Part shown: in pieces, positions 17,017-25,851 of the stretch
Layout: the number at the start of each line of letters is the position of its first letter
Numbering within the stretch: position 1 is the stretch's first letter
DNA from: Cytophagales bacterium Ga0077538
GTDB taxonomy: Bacteria > Bacteroidota > Bacteroidia > Cytophagales > Cyclobacteriaceae
DNA: 39,283 nt
Reading direction: 5' to 3'
Assembly: GCA_001464155.1 (NCBI GenBank)
Contig: LNEN01000259.1
Coordinates: forward strand, 1 to 39,283
Position numbers and translations under genes: made by a program
Notes under the pieces: model-generated
Seen by the model: only the letters and a program-made list of their open reading frames with translations
What the model was told of the DNA's origin: nothing
The model's database searches: none

Positions 17017-17772
17017 TTGAAAAACGCATACGGTTTTATTGTTCTTCTTTTTGCCTTTGCGAGTTGTGCCTCCTACAAACAAAGCCTCATGTTTAAGACC
17101 GATGAAACAACGGCTATTAAACAGGCAGCAGAAACACTCAACAGGACGTACGCCCTCACCACCTTTGACGAAGTGAGCATTGAGGTGTTCACCAAAAATG
17201 GTGAAAGATTAATTGATCCTGATAAGGTCTTAATGATGACAGGGCCAAATGGCCAACGAATTTCACAAGAACAGGATGAAGAGGAAGAAAAATTCCTGAT
17301 CGATGAAAATGGAGTGGCCAAATTTCCCATGGTGGGTGAACAAAAGTTAGCAGGTCTTACTATTCGTGAAGCTGAGCTATTGCTGCAAAAGGAATTCTCG
17401 AAATTTTATGAGGATGTGTTTGTGAAGCTTACATGCGAAACCCGAAGAGTAGTAGTGCTGGGAGTGCCCGGTGGCCTGGTACTTCCGCTTACCTATGAAA
17501 ATGTTTCCTTAGTAGAAGTGGTGGCCATGAGTAAGGGCTTTATGACAGAAGGGAAGGCACAAGCCATCCGATTAGTAAGAGGAGACGATGTTTACCTGAT
17601 AGACTTGAGTACCGTGGAGGGTTATCGGAAGGGGAATATGACCGTTTTGCCTGGAGATATAATTTATATGGAGCCTGTGATTCGTCCCTTTGTTGAAGCC
17701 TTGGGTGATTACGGGCAACTTGTCTCTATTTCGATCTCACTTCTCACTCTGTTACTTGTGGTAGCTCAATAG
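17017..17772 (+). CDS. Wza-like polysaccharide export outer-membrane lipoprotein
   Basis: About 251 residues from a TTG at 17017, which gives a clean signal MKNAYGFIVLLFAFASC ending in a lipobox (FASC); an in-frame TTG nine bases earlier is possible. The Poly_export domain (about 45-140) opens with TFDEVSIEVFTKNGE and has DENGVAKFPMVGEQKLAGLT, and an SLBB-type block with VVVLGVPGG follows. The chain ends in a hydrophobic helix, LVSISISLLTLLLVVAQ, which could be the membrane-spanning end of the pore. Wza proteins form the octameric outer-membrane channel for exopolysaccharide and pair with Wzc, whose gene follows after 6 bases. Confidence 0.9.
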   Translation: MKNAYGFIVLLFAFASCASYKQSLMFKTDETTAIKQAAETLNRTYALTTFDEVSIEVFTKNGERLIDPDKVLMMTGPNGQRISQEQDEEEEKFLIDENGVAKFPMVGEQKLAGLTIREAELLLQKEFSKFYEDVFVKLTCETRRVVVLGVPGGLVLPLTYENVSLVEVVAMSKGFMTEGKAQAIRLVRGDDVYLIDLSTVEGYRKGNMTVLPGDIIYMEPVIRPFVEALGDYGQLVSISISLLTLLLVVAQ

Positions 17773-17778
17773 GATTTC

Positions 17779-20094
17779 ATGGAGAAGAACTTTAACGACA
17801 CGAACGAGACTATTGACTTTCCAAAGCTGAAGGCCATCTTCTTAAAGAACTCCCCCTGGGTTCTGGCGTTATTTTTAGTGTGCAACCTGGTAGCCTACTT
17901 ATTCATTCGGTATACAAAAAATGTGTACGAAGCGGAAGCGGAGATAAAGCTTGAGTTGAAAAACGAAGCGAATGAATTTGGGATCACCAAGCTTATTGAA
18001 GATCAAAACCTGAATCTGCTTTCCGGTGAGATTGAACTGATACAGTCCAATCTGTTTTTAAGTCGCGTTATTGATTCCCTCGACCTCCATGTTTCTTACT
18101 ACAGCATTGGTGATTTTCTGGATTATGAACTCTATAGAAATTCACCCTTTAGCGTAAAACCGCTTCAGGTGGGTCCTGCCCATTTCAATGTAAAGCATTC
18201 GATTAAACAGCTTAGTGATTTTCGCTATGAAATTGTATTGCATGACGAAACAGTTCTAGCAGGAGAATTTGGTAAACCATTGCGGGTAAATGGAGTAGCG
18301 CTACTTGTTGAAAAGTCGAGAAAATTCAACTTCGAATCGCAAAATAAGTACTCGTTTGTGCTTAATAATGAACAAGCTCTTCGAGCGTACTTCACCAAGG
18401 GCCTTATGGTAGAGCCAAAGAATTTCAACGCCAACACCATTCGGATTGCTTTTAAGGAATTCAATCCTGAAAAAGCAATGGATATCGTGAATAGAATCGT
18501 AAGTGTGTATCGCAATTTCAGCTACGAGCAGAAGAGTTTTGCGAATACCCAAAAAATTGGTTGGGTGAATCATGAACTCGAGCAGATTGAAAAGAAAATG
18601 GAGCAGTTCGAGAACTACTTTAAAGACTTTACACTGGAGAACAAAACGCAAAATCTTAATGAAGACCTCGCGCGTACCGTGTTGGAGATGAATGGGATCG
18701 ATACGGTTCGATACCAATTAAATCAGCAATTAAAATTAATTGCTGTTTTACAAGGCGACATCGCCTCCAAAAGTACGGAACGCCCGATCAGTATGGGTGA
18801 CAAGGATGTTTTACCTGAAGAAATCGTTATTGAATTATTGGCCTATCAGAAAAAAATAACAGAACTAAACAACCTACGTCTTTCACACAAAGAATCTACG
18901 TTTGCTTTCAAACAAGTGCAAAACGATATTGATTTTATTTCTAAGCAATTGGCATTTCAATTAAGCGAGATGGAGTCTCTGATTAAGATTCAACTCAAAC
19001 ATTTTGATCAAAGACGTAAACGCCTTGAAACGGAATTTGCGAACATGCCGGATAAGACAACCGAGTTCACGAAGAATCAACGCTTCTATAAATTGTACGA
19101 AGAATTTTACTTTACATTGATGAAGTCCCGCTCTGAGTTTGAAATAGCTCAGGCAGGAACTATCCCCGACTTTAAAATTCTTTCAGCGGCTACGTTACCC
19201 AATGTACCCATCTCGCCTAATCGTTTACTCATCACCGCTGCAGGATTCACCACTAGCTTGGTGGTTATCTTTTTCTTCATTGGCTTTTTATATCTGATTG
19301 ATGATAAGATTACAAGCGTACATGAACTGGAACGCATTGCGAAGGTCTCCATATTAGGAATCATTCCATCCTTTAGAAATTCACGTAAAGATGGCTTGCC
19401 TGTTCAAAATCAACCGCACTCAATGGTTTCGGAGTCTATTCGTACGCTGCGTACCAACCTCGACTTCTTTAATACAAATGGTGTGCAAAAAGTCATCACC
19501 ATTTCTTCAACGGTTTCTGGAGAAGGAAAATCGTTTGTTGCCAGAAATTTAGGAGCTGTAATCGCCATGTCACATAAAAAGGTGGTGTTAGTGGATTTGG
19601 ATATGCGCAAGCCAAAGGATGATCAGGCGCCACCGTTTAATAATAAGTCATTAGGCGTGAGCAGTGTTCTGATTAATAAAATTACCTGGCAGCAATGCGT
19701 GCAGGAAACTTCAGTAGAGAATTTCCATGTAATCCCTGCGGGGCCACATCCTCCTAATCCTTCTGAGTTATTGGTGAACGGTGTTTTTGAAAAATTAGTG
19801 AACGACTTAAGGGAGGCGTATGATTATGTGATTATCGACACCCCACCGGTAGGTATTGTAACGGACGGTATCATGGCGATGAAGCGTGCAGACATTTGTA
19901 TTTATCTGTTCAGAGCCAATTATTCGAAAAAAGAATTTTTACATAATCTTAAGCGCATCAATTCGCTGCATAATTTTTCGAATGTGACCGCCATCTTAAA
20001 CGCGTTGCCCCCCACCGCGCAGAGCTATGGATATGGTTATTACCATGAAGAGAAGAAATCTAAATATTTTGAATCAATATTTTTTAAAGACTAG
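17779..20094 (+). CDS. Wzc-like chain-length regulator and tyrosine autokinase
   Basis: 771 residues. An inner-membrane Wzz domain with a first membrane helix at about 30-50 (WVLALFLVCNLVAYLFI) is followed by a long periplasmic coiled-coil part (about 230-430) and a second membrane helix at about 490-512. The cytosolic BY-kinase domain has Walker A SGEGKSFVARNLG near 579, Walker A' VVLVDLDMRKP near 610, and Walker B YVIIDTPPVG near 684. The tail carries a tyrosine cluster (SYGYGYYHEEKKSKYFE), the autophosphorylation sites of this family. Phosphorylation state controls polymer length and export. The stop codon overlaps the start of the phosphatase gene by one base, so kinase and phosphatase are coupled. 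Confidence 0.94.
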   Translation: MEKNFNDTNETIDFPKLKAIFLKNSPWVLALFLVCNLVAYLFIRYTKNVYEAEAEIKLELKNEANEFGITKLIEDQNLNLLSGEIELIQSNLFLSRVIDSLDLHVSYYSIGDFLDYELYRNSPFSVKPLQVGPAHFNVKHSIKQLSDFRYEIVLHDETVLAGEFGKPLRVNGVALLVEKSRKFNFESQNKYSFVLNNEQALRAYFTKGLMVEPKNFNANTIRIAFKEFNPEKAMDIVNRIVSVYRNFSYEQKSFANTQKIGWVNHELEQIEKKMEQFENYFKDFTLENKTQNLNEDLARTVLEMNGIDTVRYQLNQQLKLIAVLQGDIASKSTERPISMGDKDVLPEEIVIELLAYQKKITELNNLRLSHKESTFAFKQVQNDIDFISKQLAFQLSEMESLIKIQLKHFDQRRKRLETEFANMPDKTTEFTKNQRFYKLYEEFYFTLMKSRSEFEIAQAGTIPDFKILSAATLPNVPISPNRLLITAAGFTTSLVVIFFFIGFLYLIDDKITSVHELERIAKVSILGIIPSFRNSRKDGLPVQNQPHSMVSESIRTLRTNLDFFNTNGVQKVITISSTVSGEGKSFVARNLGAVIAMSHKKVVLVDLDMRKPKDDQAPPFNNKSLGVSSVLINKITWQQCVQETSVENFHVIPAGPHPPNPSELLVNGVFEKLVNDLREAYDYVIIDTPPVGIVTDGIMAMKRADICIYLFRANYSKKEFLHNLKRINSLHNFSNVTAILNALPPTAQSYGYGYYHEEKKSKYFESIFFKD

Positions 20095-20822
20095 TGTTTG
20101 ACTGGCTTAAAAAAAAGGAAACCCCCAATTGGATACCACCTCTGACCACAGATGTGCACTCACACCTATTGCCAGGAATTGACGATGGGGTAAAGACCCT
20201 GGAAGAATCAGAACAGGTAATCAGGCATTTGCACGGCCTCGGATTCAATCGCTTTATCACAAGCCCGCATGTGCATGAGTTATACAGAAATACTACAGAA
20301 GTAATTCTCCAAAAAGTGCAGGATGTTCAGCAGCATCTGACAAGTCGGGGAATGAATGTTCAGATTTCTTCGATTGCCGAGTACAGTCTTGATGAATGGC
20401 TCATGCGTAAAGTGGAAGAGAAAATGAATTTCTTGACTTTTTCTCAAAACTATTTGCTGTTTGAGACTAATTTCTTTTCTGAGCCATTGGTGTTGAATGA
20501 TTTCATCTTTAAGATTACAACGTTGGGATACAAGCCTGTGCTTGCGCATCCGGAGCGCTACATGTACTTAACCAATAATAAAGATAGAATTGAGGATCTT
20601 CTTTCGCGGGGTGTGTTGTTTCAACTCAACACCTTGTCATTGGCAGGCATGTACGGTCCGGAAGTAGAAAAGCTTGCCCGTTTTCTGATCGATCAAAAGT
20701 TTGTGCACATGCTGGGCAGCGACTGTCATAACCTCCAACAGGCGCAGGTGCTGGAACGGGCACAAAAAACAAAGTATTACGCAAAGGTTATTTCATTGCC
20801 ACTCTTAAACTATTCTCTTTAA
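20094..20822 (+). CDS. CpsB/YwqE-type tyrosine-protein phosphatase (PHP fold)
   Basis: 242 residues starting at a GTG that shares its G with the Wzc stop (TAGTG). The PHP-type metal site opens with DVHSHLLPGIDDGVKTLEES (about 20-39). Further metal ligands are in FITSPHVHELY, AHPERY and LGSDCHNL, as in the manganese-dependent phosphatases CpsB and YwqE. It should dephosphorylate the tyrosine tail of the kinase encoded just upstream. The arrangement kinase then phosphatase is the common one in Bacteroidota and Firmicutes. This is a different fold from the low-molecular-weight Wzb of enterobacteria. Confidence 0.92.
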   Translation: MFDWLKKKETPNWIPPLTTDVHSHLLPGIDDGVKTLEESEQVIRHLHGLGFNRFITSPHVHELYRNTTEVILQKVQDVQQHLTSRGMNVQISSIAEYSLDEWLMRKVEEKMNFLTFSQNYLLFETNFFSEPLVLNDFIFKITTLGYKPVLAHPERYMYLTNNKDRIEDLLSRGVLFQLNTLSLAGMYGPEVEKLARFLIDQKFVHMLGSDCHNLQQAQVLERAQKTKYYAKVISLPLLNYSL

Positions 20823-21809
20823 ATGATTGCAGTAACGGGTGCCAATGGTTTGCTGGGAAGTTTTGTGGTGAGAAAACTACTTCAGGATAACATCGCCTTC
20901 GTGGCATTGAAGCGTAAGGGGAGCGACATATCACATTTACAAGATGTTAATCACCGTATTACGTGGAGGGAATCTGATGTACGCGATTATGTTAGCGTGC
21001 TGGAGGCGTTGGAGGATGTCACGGGAGTAATTCATACTGCAGCTGTTGTCTCTTATCATAAAAGAGATAAAGACTTAATTTTTGCTGTAAATGTGGAAGG
21101 CACGCAACATATAGTGGATGCTTGTTTGCAGTTGGGGATTAAGAGACTGCTTCACGTAAGTTCGGTTGCTGCCTTGGGCAAGGAGAAAGGACAATTGATT
21201 GTTGACGAAAGCAGTAAATGGATTGAAGGGGCTCGCTTCAGTAACTATGCAGCTTCAAAATACCAGGCCGAGTTGGAGGTATGGCGCGGGCAAGAAGAAG
21301 GACTGAGTACTGTGATTGTCAACCCGTCCGTAATCCTGGCTCCTACCGACTGGGGAAAAAGTAGTGCGCAACTTTTTAAGTATGCTTATCAGCAGCGACC
21401 TTTTTATACTGAGGGTTCGCTCAACGCGGTTGATGTGAGAGACGTAGCCACGTGCATTGTTGAATTGTACAAGTCTACTTTAGAAGCAGAACGCTTTGTA
21501 TTGTCGGCCGGGCAAATTTCCTACTTGAAGTTCTTTGAAAAAGCAGCCCTGAATTTTAATAAGCGTCCGCCCTTTCTTCGCGTAGCAAAACCACTGCTTC
21601 AGGTGGTGGCCATTCTGGAGGCCATTCGTAGTGTTTTAACCGGCTCCCATCCTTTGGTAACACAAGAAACAGCCCAATTGGCCGGAAAGAGTATTGTTTA
21701 CAGTAATGAAAAAGTAAAGAAGGCCTTAGGGGTTGAATTTCAATCGATTGAAAGCACCCTTCAGTGGTGTTGCGAGCATTATATGAAAAAATTAGCACTT
21801 AAAAACTAG
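20823..21809 (+). CDS. NAD(P)-dependent epimerase/dehydratase (extended SDR)
   Basis: 328 residues, starting directly after the preceding stop (TAA then ATG). The Rossmann loop is VTGANGLLGSFVVRKLL (about 4-20). Further on are DVTGVIHTAAVVSYH and the catalytic YAASK (Tyr-x3-Lys), then VNPSVILAP. It resembles dihydroflavonol-reductase-like members, many of which act on sugar nucleotides or small ketones. As the last gene of the block it may make a sugar precursor, but it could also be unrelated to polysaccharide. The substrate cannot be read from the sequence. Confidence 0.82.
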   Translation: MIAVTGANGLLGSFVVRKLLQDNIAFVALKRKGSDISHLQDVNHRITWRESDVRDYVSVLEALEDVTGVIHTAAVVSYHKRDKDLIFAVNVEGTQHIVDACLQLGIKRLLHVSSVAALGKEKGQLIVDESSKWIEGARFSNYAASKYQAELEVWRGQEEGLSTVIVNPSVILAPTDWGKSSAQLFKYAYQQRPFYTEGSLNAVDVRDVATCIVELYKSTLEAERFVLSAGQISYLKFFEKAALNFNKRPPFLRVAKPLLQVVAILEAIRSVLTGSHPLVTQETAQLAGKSIVYSNEKVKKALGVEFQSIESTLQWCCEHYMKKLALKN

Positions 21810-21865
21810 CTTTTCGTGCATAGTTTTGCTGCTGGATTTTATTAACTTTTGCAAACCGATAGCAC

Positions 21866-23272
21866 ATGGCAAAAGAATATCGTAAGCGGGAAGAAGAGAA
21901 CGAGCTGATCAAGACCTTTGAAGAGAACCTGCGAAAAAAGAATCACGGATTTTTCGACCTAGAGGCCTACCAAGAGATCATCGATTATTACCTTTTCAGA
22001 GGTAAGAATAATAAGGCTTTATATGCTGTAAATCTGGCCATTTCTCAATATCCTTTTTCAGTTGAATTAAAAGTGGTGAAGGCCCAAATCATGTCTAACC
22101 TGGGGGAGCATGAGGAGGCTTTAGAGATATTAGGTGAAGTTGAAAATCTGCAACCCAATGATGCAGAAGTATTATTGACCAAAGGGTCTATTCTTGCTTT
22201 GCAAAATAAACATGCGGAGGCCATCGAGTGCTATGAAAGAGCGCTGGCGGTGGCAGAAGATAAAGACGAAGTTTATTATAACATTGGGCTTGCCTATCAG
22301 CAAATGGAACAGTATCAATTGGCGATTGATGCCTACAAGCAAGCCATTGAATTGAATTTGAATCACGAAGGAGCACTCTACGAACTTGCATTCTGTCTGG
22401 ATGTAACCGACCAGTTGGAGGGAAGTGTTGAGTATTATAAGAAATTTATTGACGAAGATCCTTACTCGGCAGCAGCCTGGTATAACCTCGGAATTGTTTA
22501 TAATAAACTTGAAAAATTTGAGGAAGCGTTGATGGCCTATGATTATGCCATTACGATTGATGAAACCTTTGCTTCGGCACACTTTAATGTAGGAAACACC
22601 TACATGAATTTGGGAGAGTATACCAAGGCACTGGATTCATTCAAGCGCACGGTTGAATTGGAGGGGCCAAGTGCTGAAGTATATTGTTGCATTGGGGCTG
22701 CGTATGAAAGCTTGGAACAGTTTGAGTTAGGATTGAAATATTATCAAAAATCAACCAAGCTGGACAATCTATACGATGAAGCATGGTTTGGATGTGGAGC
22801 CTGTTTGGAGAAAATGGAGAAATGGAGTGAGGCTAACCATCACTACACAAAGGCATTAAAGCTACATACCGAAAACTCTGAATACTGGAAGGCAGTAGCG
22901 CATTCTGATTTCAAGATTGGCCACATCCCACAAAGCCTGGAGTCATATGAAGAAGCGGCCAAACTCGATCCAACCGATAAAGAGATTTGGTTGAACTGGT
23001 CCTTTATATACTATGATCAGGGTGAGTATGATAAAGCTATCGAAACGTTATTGGATGGCTTTACGGATATTCCGGATGATGCAGAAATGTTTTACCGCAT
23101 GACCGTTTACCTGATTGCAGGTGGTAAATTTAAAGAAGCCTTTAACTATTTAGAAAATGCATTAATTTTGGACTTTGATGGTCATACAACCCTCTTTGAG
23201 TTCTTTCCACAATTGGAAACACAGAAAGCGCTCTATAAGATCATCGAACAATTTAGAAAAGAAAACAGCTAG
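21866..23272 (+). CDS. TPR-repeat protein
   Basis: 468 residues almost wholly built of tetratricopeptide repeats, about eleven to twelve from residue 40 to the end. Examples are AEAIECYERALAVAEDKDEVYYN, split by periods of about 34, and KFEEALMAYDYAITID. There is no signal peptide or membrane helix, so it is cytosolic, probably a scaffold. The start MAKEYRKREEENELIKTF is highly charged. A possible promoter is TAACTTTTG at 21843-21851, one base longer than consensus. The stop is followed at once by the ATG of the sulfolactate-synthase-like gene, so the two are coupled. The partner is unknown. Confidence 0.85.
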   Translation: MAKEYRKREEENELIKTFEENLRKKNHGFFDLEAYQEIIDYYLFRGKNNKALYAVNLAISQYPFSVELKVVKAQIMSNLGEHEEALEILGEVENLQPNDAEVLLTKGSILALQNKHAEAIECYERALAVAEDKDEVYYNIGLAYQQMEQYQLAIDAYKQAIELNLNHEGALYELAFCLDVTDQLEGSVEYYKKFIDEDPYSAAAWYNLGIVYNKLEKFEEALMAYDYAITIDETFASAHFNVGNTYMNLGEYTKALDSFKRTVELEGPSAEVYCCIGAAYESLEQFELGLKYYQKSTKLDNLYDEAWFGCGACLEKMEKWSEANHHYTKALKLHTENSEYWKAVAHSDFKIGHIPQSLESYEEAAKLDPTDKEIWLNWSFIYYDQGEYDKAIETLLDGFTDIPDDAEMFYRMTVYLIAGGKFKEAFNYLENALILDFDGHTTLFEFFPQLETQKALYKIIEQFRKENS

Positions 23273-24076
23273 ATGAATTACGAGATTAAGAACCTGCCTG
23301 AGCGTACCCGTAAGCCCAGACAATACGGTTTTACCATGGCCATGGATAAGGGCCTTAGCGTTCGGGAAGCAGAAGATTTTGTGTCTACCTGTGCCGACCA
23401 TGTTGACATTGTGAAATTAGGCTGGGCCACTTCTTTCGTCACGCCCAATCTGAAGGATAAACTTAAAGTATTCAAAGATGCAGGTCTTCCGGTTTATTTT
23501 GGAGGAACTCTTTTCGAAGCCTTTATCATACGCGACCAATTTGACGACTACCGCAGGGTACTCGACAAATTTGACATGCAGTTTGCAGAAGTGTCTGATG
23601 GTTCAATTGATCTGGACCACGACAAGAAATGCGATTACATTGCCAAGTTATCAGAGCAAGTAACCGTGCTTTCGGAAGTGGGGTCTAAGGATGCAGATAA
23701 AATCATTCCTCCGTACAAGTGGATTGAATTGATGCAGAAAGAGCTGGATGCAGGTGCCTGGAAAGTGATCGGTGAAGCACGCGAAGGTGGAAATGTTGGT
23801 TTGTTCCGTTCTACCGGAGAGGTGCGCTCGGGACTTGTTCAGGAAATTTTAACGAAGATTCCATTCGAAAAAATTATTTGGGAAGCTCCACAGAAAGCAC
23901 AACAAGTGTGGTTTATTAAGCTATTAGGTACTAATGTAAATCTAGGCAACATTGCGCCTAACGAAGTAATACCGTTGGAGACCATACGTCTTGGCTTGCG
24001 AGGAGATACTTTCTTACATTTTCTGGGTATCGAGAGAAAGAAAGACAATTCAACACCACCTTTCGAGGTTGAATAA
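23273..24076 (+). CDS. Phosphosulfolactate synthase-like protein (ComA family)
   Basis: 267 residues. ComA joins phosphoenolpyruvate and sulfite into (R)-phosphosulfolactate, known from archaeal coenzyme M synthesis. Family features seen are FTMAMDKGL (about 22-30), HVDIVKLGWATSF, PVYFGGTLFEAF, AEVSDGSIDL, EVGSKD and VIGEAREGGNVGLF, all along a TIM-barrel-like order. Bacteroidota do not make coenzyme M, so the product is probably used elsewhere; sulfolactate or cysteate for sulfonolipids (capnine type) is an inference from the taxonomy. It sits directly after the TPR gene and 7 bases before the DUF368 gene. A different aldol-type substrate cannot be excluded. Confidence 0.85.
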   Translation: MNYEIKNLPERTRKPRQYGFTMAMDKGLSVREAEDFVSTCADHVDIVKLGWATSFVTPNLKDKLKVFKDAGLPVYFGGTLFEAFIIRDQFDDYRRVLDKFDMQFAEVSDGSIDLDHDKKCDYIAKLSEQVTVLSEVGSKDADKIIPPYKWIELMQKELDAGAWKVIGEAREGGNVGLFRSTGEVRSGLVQEILTKIPFEKIIWEAPQKAQQVWFIKLLGTNVNLGNIAPNEVIPLETIRLGLRGDTFLHFLGIERKKDNSTPPFEVE

Positions 24077-24083
24077 AATTACG

Positions 24084-25022
24084 TTGAAAAAACCTGCTGA
24101 TTATATTTTATTGTATCTCAAGGGTATTGCCATGGGCACAGCCGATGTAATTCCTGGCGTATCAGGAGGTACCGTTGCCTTTATTAGTGGTATCTATGAT
24201 GAGCTTCTGCACTCCATTAAAGCGATTGATGGAGAAGCATTTCGTTTACTCTTTAAGTTTAAGCTCAAGGACTTTTGGGTAAAAATTAATGGCAATTTCC
24301 TGGCTACTCTTTTTGCAGGTATTGTAACGAGTTTGCTGTCGTTGGCAAAGCTTATGACCTATTTGCTAACGCATCATCCGATTCTGATCTGGTCATTTTT
24401 TTTCGGACTTATCTTAGTAGCAGCACCACTTGTATTGCGAGAGATTAAGCATTGGTCTGTAAATGCTATTATTAGTTTTGTGTTGGGAATTGTTGTTGCC
24501 TACTACATCACCGTTGTGACGCCAACGGAAAGCCCGAACAATTTACTTTTCATCTTCTTTAGTGGGGCACTTGCTATTTGTGCCATGATCCTCCCTGGTA
24601 TTTCAGGTGCTTTTATTCTACTTCTCATCGGTAAGTATCAATACATGATTACTGCGTTGATAGAATTTAACATTCCAATCGTATTGGTATTTATGGCAGG
24701 ATGTGCGGTAGGTATTCTTTCTTTCTCGCGCTTATTATCATGGGTGTTGGATCATTACCACAGCGTGGCCGTGGCATTGCTGGCGGGCTTCATGCTCGGT
24801 TCGCTGAATAAGGTTTGGCCCTGGAGAGAAGTAAAAGAGTATGCTACGAATAGCAAAGGTGAACAAATATCCGTTTTTGATCAGAGCATCTGGCCGGGTA
24901 ATTATTTTGATGTAACAGGTAAGGACCCTTTACTCCTTCAGGCAATCTTAATGATGGCCCTGGGTGTGTTTATTGTGATTCTCATTGAGCGTATTGCCAC
25001 GCGTTTAAAACTAAAGCATTAA
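24084..25022 (+). CDS. DUF368 membrane protein, probable undecaprenyl-phosphate translocase (PopT-like)
   Basis: About 312 residues from a TTG at 24084 (MKKPADYILLYLKGIAMGTADVIPG). The frame is open further upstream, but this would overlap the preceding gene by about 30 codons, and the family usually starts here. The signature KGIAMGTADVIPGVSGGT and the paired ICAMILPGISGAFILLLIGKY are the two internally related motifs of DUF368. About eight to nine membrane helices are visible. DUF368 proteins have been shown in other bacteria to return undecaprenyl phosphate to the cytosolic face, so it can serve in peptidoglycan and polysaccharide assembly. The gene lies 7 bases after the ComA-like gene and 1 base before aroE. 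Confidence 0.88.
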   Translation: MKKPADYILLYLKGIAMGTADVIPGVSGGTVAFISGIYDELLHSIKAIDGEAFRLLFKFKLKDFWVKINGNFLATLFAGIVTSLLSLAKLMTYLLTHHPILIWSFFFGLILVAAPLVLREIKHWSVNAIISFVLGIVVAYYITVVTPTESPNNLLFIFFSGALAICAMILPGISGAFILLLIGKYQYMITALIEFNIPIVLVFMAGCAVGILSFSRLLSWVLDHYHSVAVALLAGFMLGSLNKVWPWREVKEYATNSKGEQISVFDQSIWPGNYFDVTGKDPLLLQAILMMALGVFIVILIERIATRLKLKH

Positions 25023-25023
25023 C

Positions 25024-25770
25024 ATGGAAAAAATATTCGGCCTGATTGGTCAAACCGTTAGTCATTCATTTTCAAAAGCTTATTTCGATGAGAAATTTTT
25101 CAGAGATGGATTGAGAGATCACCGCTATGAATTATTTCCGTTAGGCTCCATTACAGAAGTTGAGAATCTAATCAACAACACAAAAGGTTTAACAGGATTG
25201 AACGTTACGCTTCCTTACAAAGAAAAAGTAATTCAGTACCTGGATGTGATTGATGCAGCCGCTAAAGAAATTGGTGCCGTTAATGTTATCAAAATCGAAG
25301 AAGGGAAACTAAAGGGTTACAACACAGATTCAGCCGCCTTCTACGAAACACTGGAGCGTTGGCTTCCAAAGGGCACTGTTTTTAAAGGTTTGGTTTTAGG
25401 TTCAGGTGGCTCTTCTAAAGCAGTGCAACAGGCTTTGCGCAAACTAAACATTGATGCAAAAGTAGTGTCGCGCGAAGAAGGAAAGTCGGATCTAACATAC
25501 GAGCAGTTAAATAAGGACAATAAGAAATTATTGAGTGAGTGTAATCTCATTATCAACACCACGCCATTGGGCATGCACCCCAATACTGAAACGATGGCTC
25601 CCATTAGCATGGATAATATTGGTAAGCAGCATTTTGTATATGATCTTATCTACAATCCTGCCCGCACCTTATTTTTACAGAGAGCAGAAATGCACGGAGC
25701 TACTATAAAAAATGGTTTGGAGATGCTCCACGTTCAGGCTGAAAAATCCTGGGAAATCTGGAACAGTTAG
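25024..25770 (+). CDS. aroE: Shikimate 5-dehydrogenase
   Basis: 248 residues. The enzyme reduces 3-dehydroshikimate with NADPH in aromatic amino-acid synthesis. The shikimate-binding SHSFSKAYFDEKF (about 14-26), the catalytic Lys in NVTLPYKEKV (about 60-69), and YNTDSAAF (catalytic-pair Asp) are present. The NADP loop is LGSGGSSKAVQQAL (about 123-136), then NTTPLGMHP and the C-terminal GLEMLHVQAEKSWEIW. It is slightly shorter than the E. coli enzyme but full length for Bacteroidota. It is the last gene in the tight TPR-ComA-DUF368-aroE run; 81 bases separate it from uvrB. Confidence 0.95.
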   Translation: MEKIFGLIGQTVSHSFSKAYFDEKFFRDGLRDHRYELFPLGSITEVENLINNTKGLTGLNVTLPYKEKVIQYLDVIDAAAKEIGAVNVIKIEEGKLKGYNTDSAAFYETLERWLPKGTVFKGLVLGSGGSSKAVQQALRKLNIDAKVVSREEGKSDLTYEQLNKDNKKLLSECNLIINTTPLGMHPNTETMAPISMDNIGKQHFVYDLIYNPARTLFLQRAEMHGATIKNGLEMLHVQAEKSWEIWNS

Positions 25771-25851
25771 TGGCTCATTTCAACTTTCGGATTTCAGATC
25801 CTGCAACTGAGATTGTTTTGGAATTTGGAATTTGAAACCTGAAATTGTACC

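Noticed and set aside
25780-25848. Short repeats GGAATTTG and ATTTCAG/CTGAAAT before uvrB
   Set aside because: Low-complexity AT-rich sequence with short arms; likely chance, although the uvrB promoter is probably in this gap.
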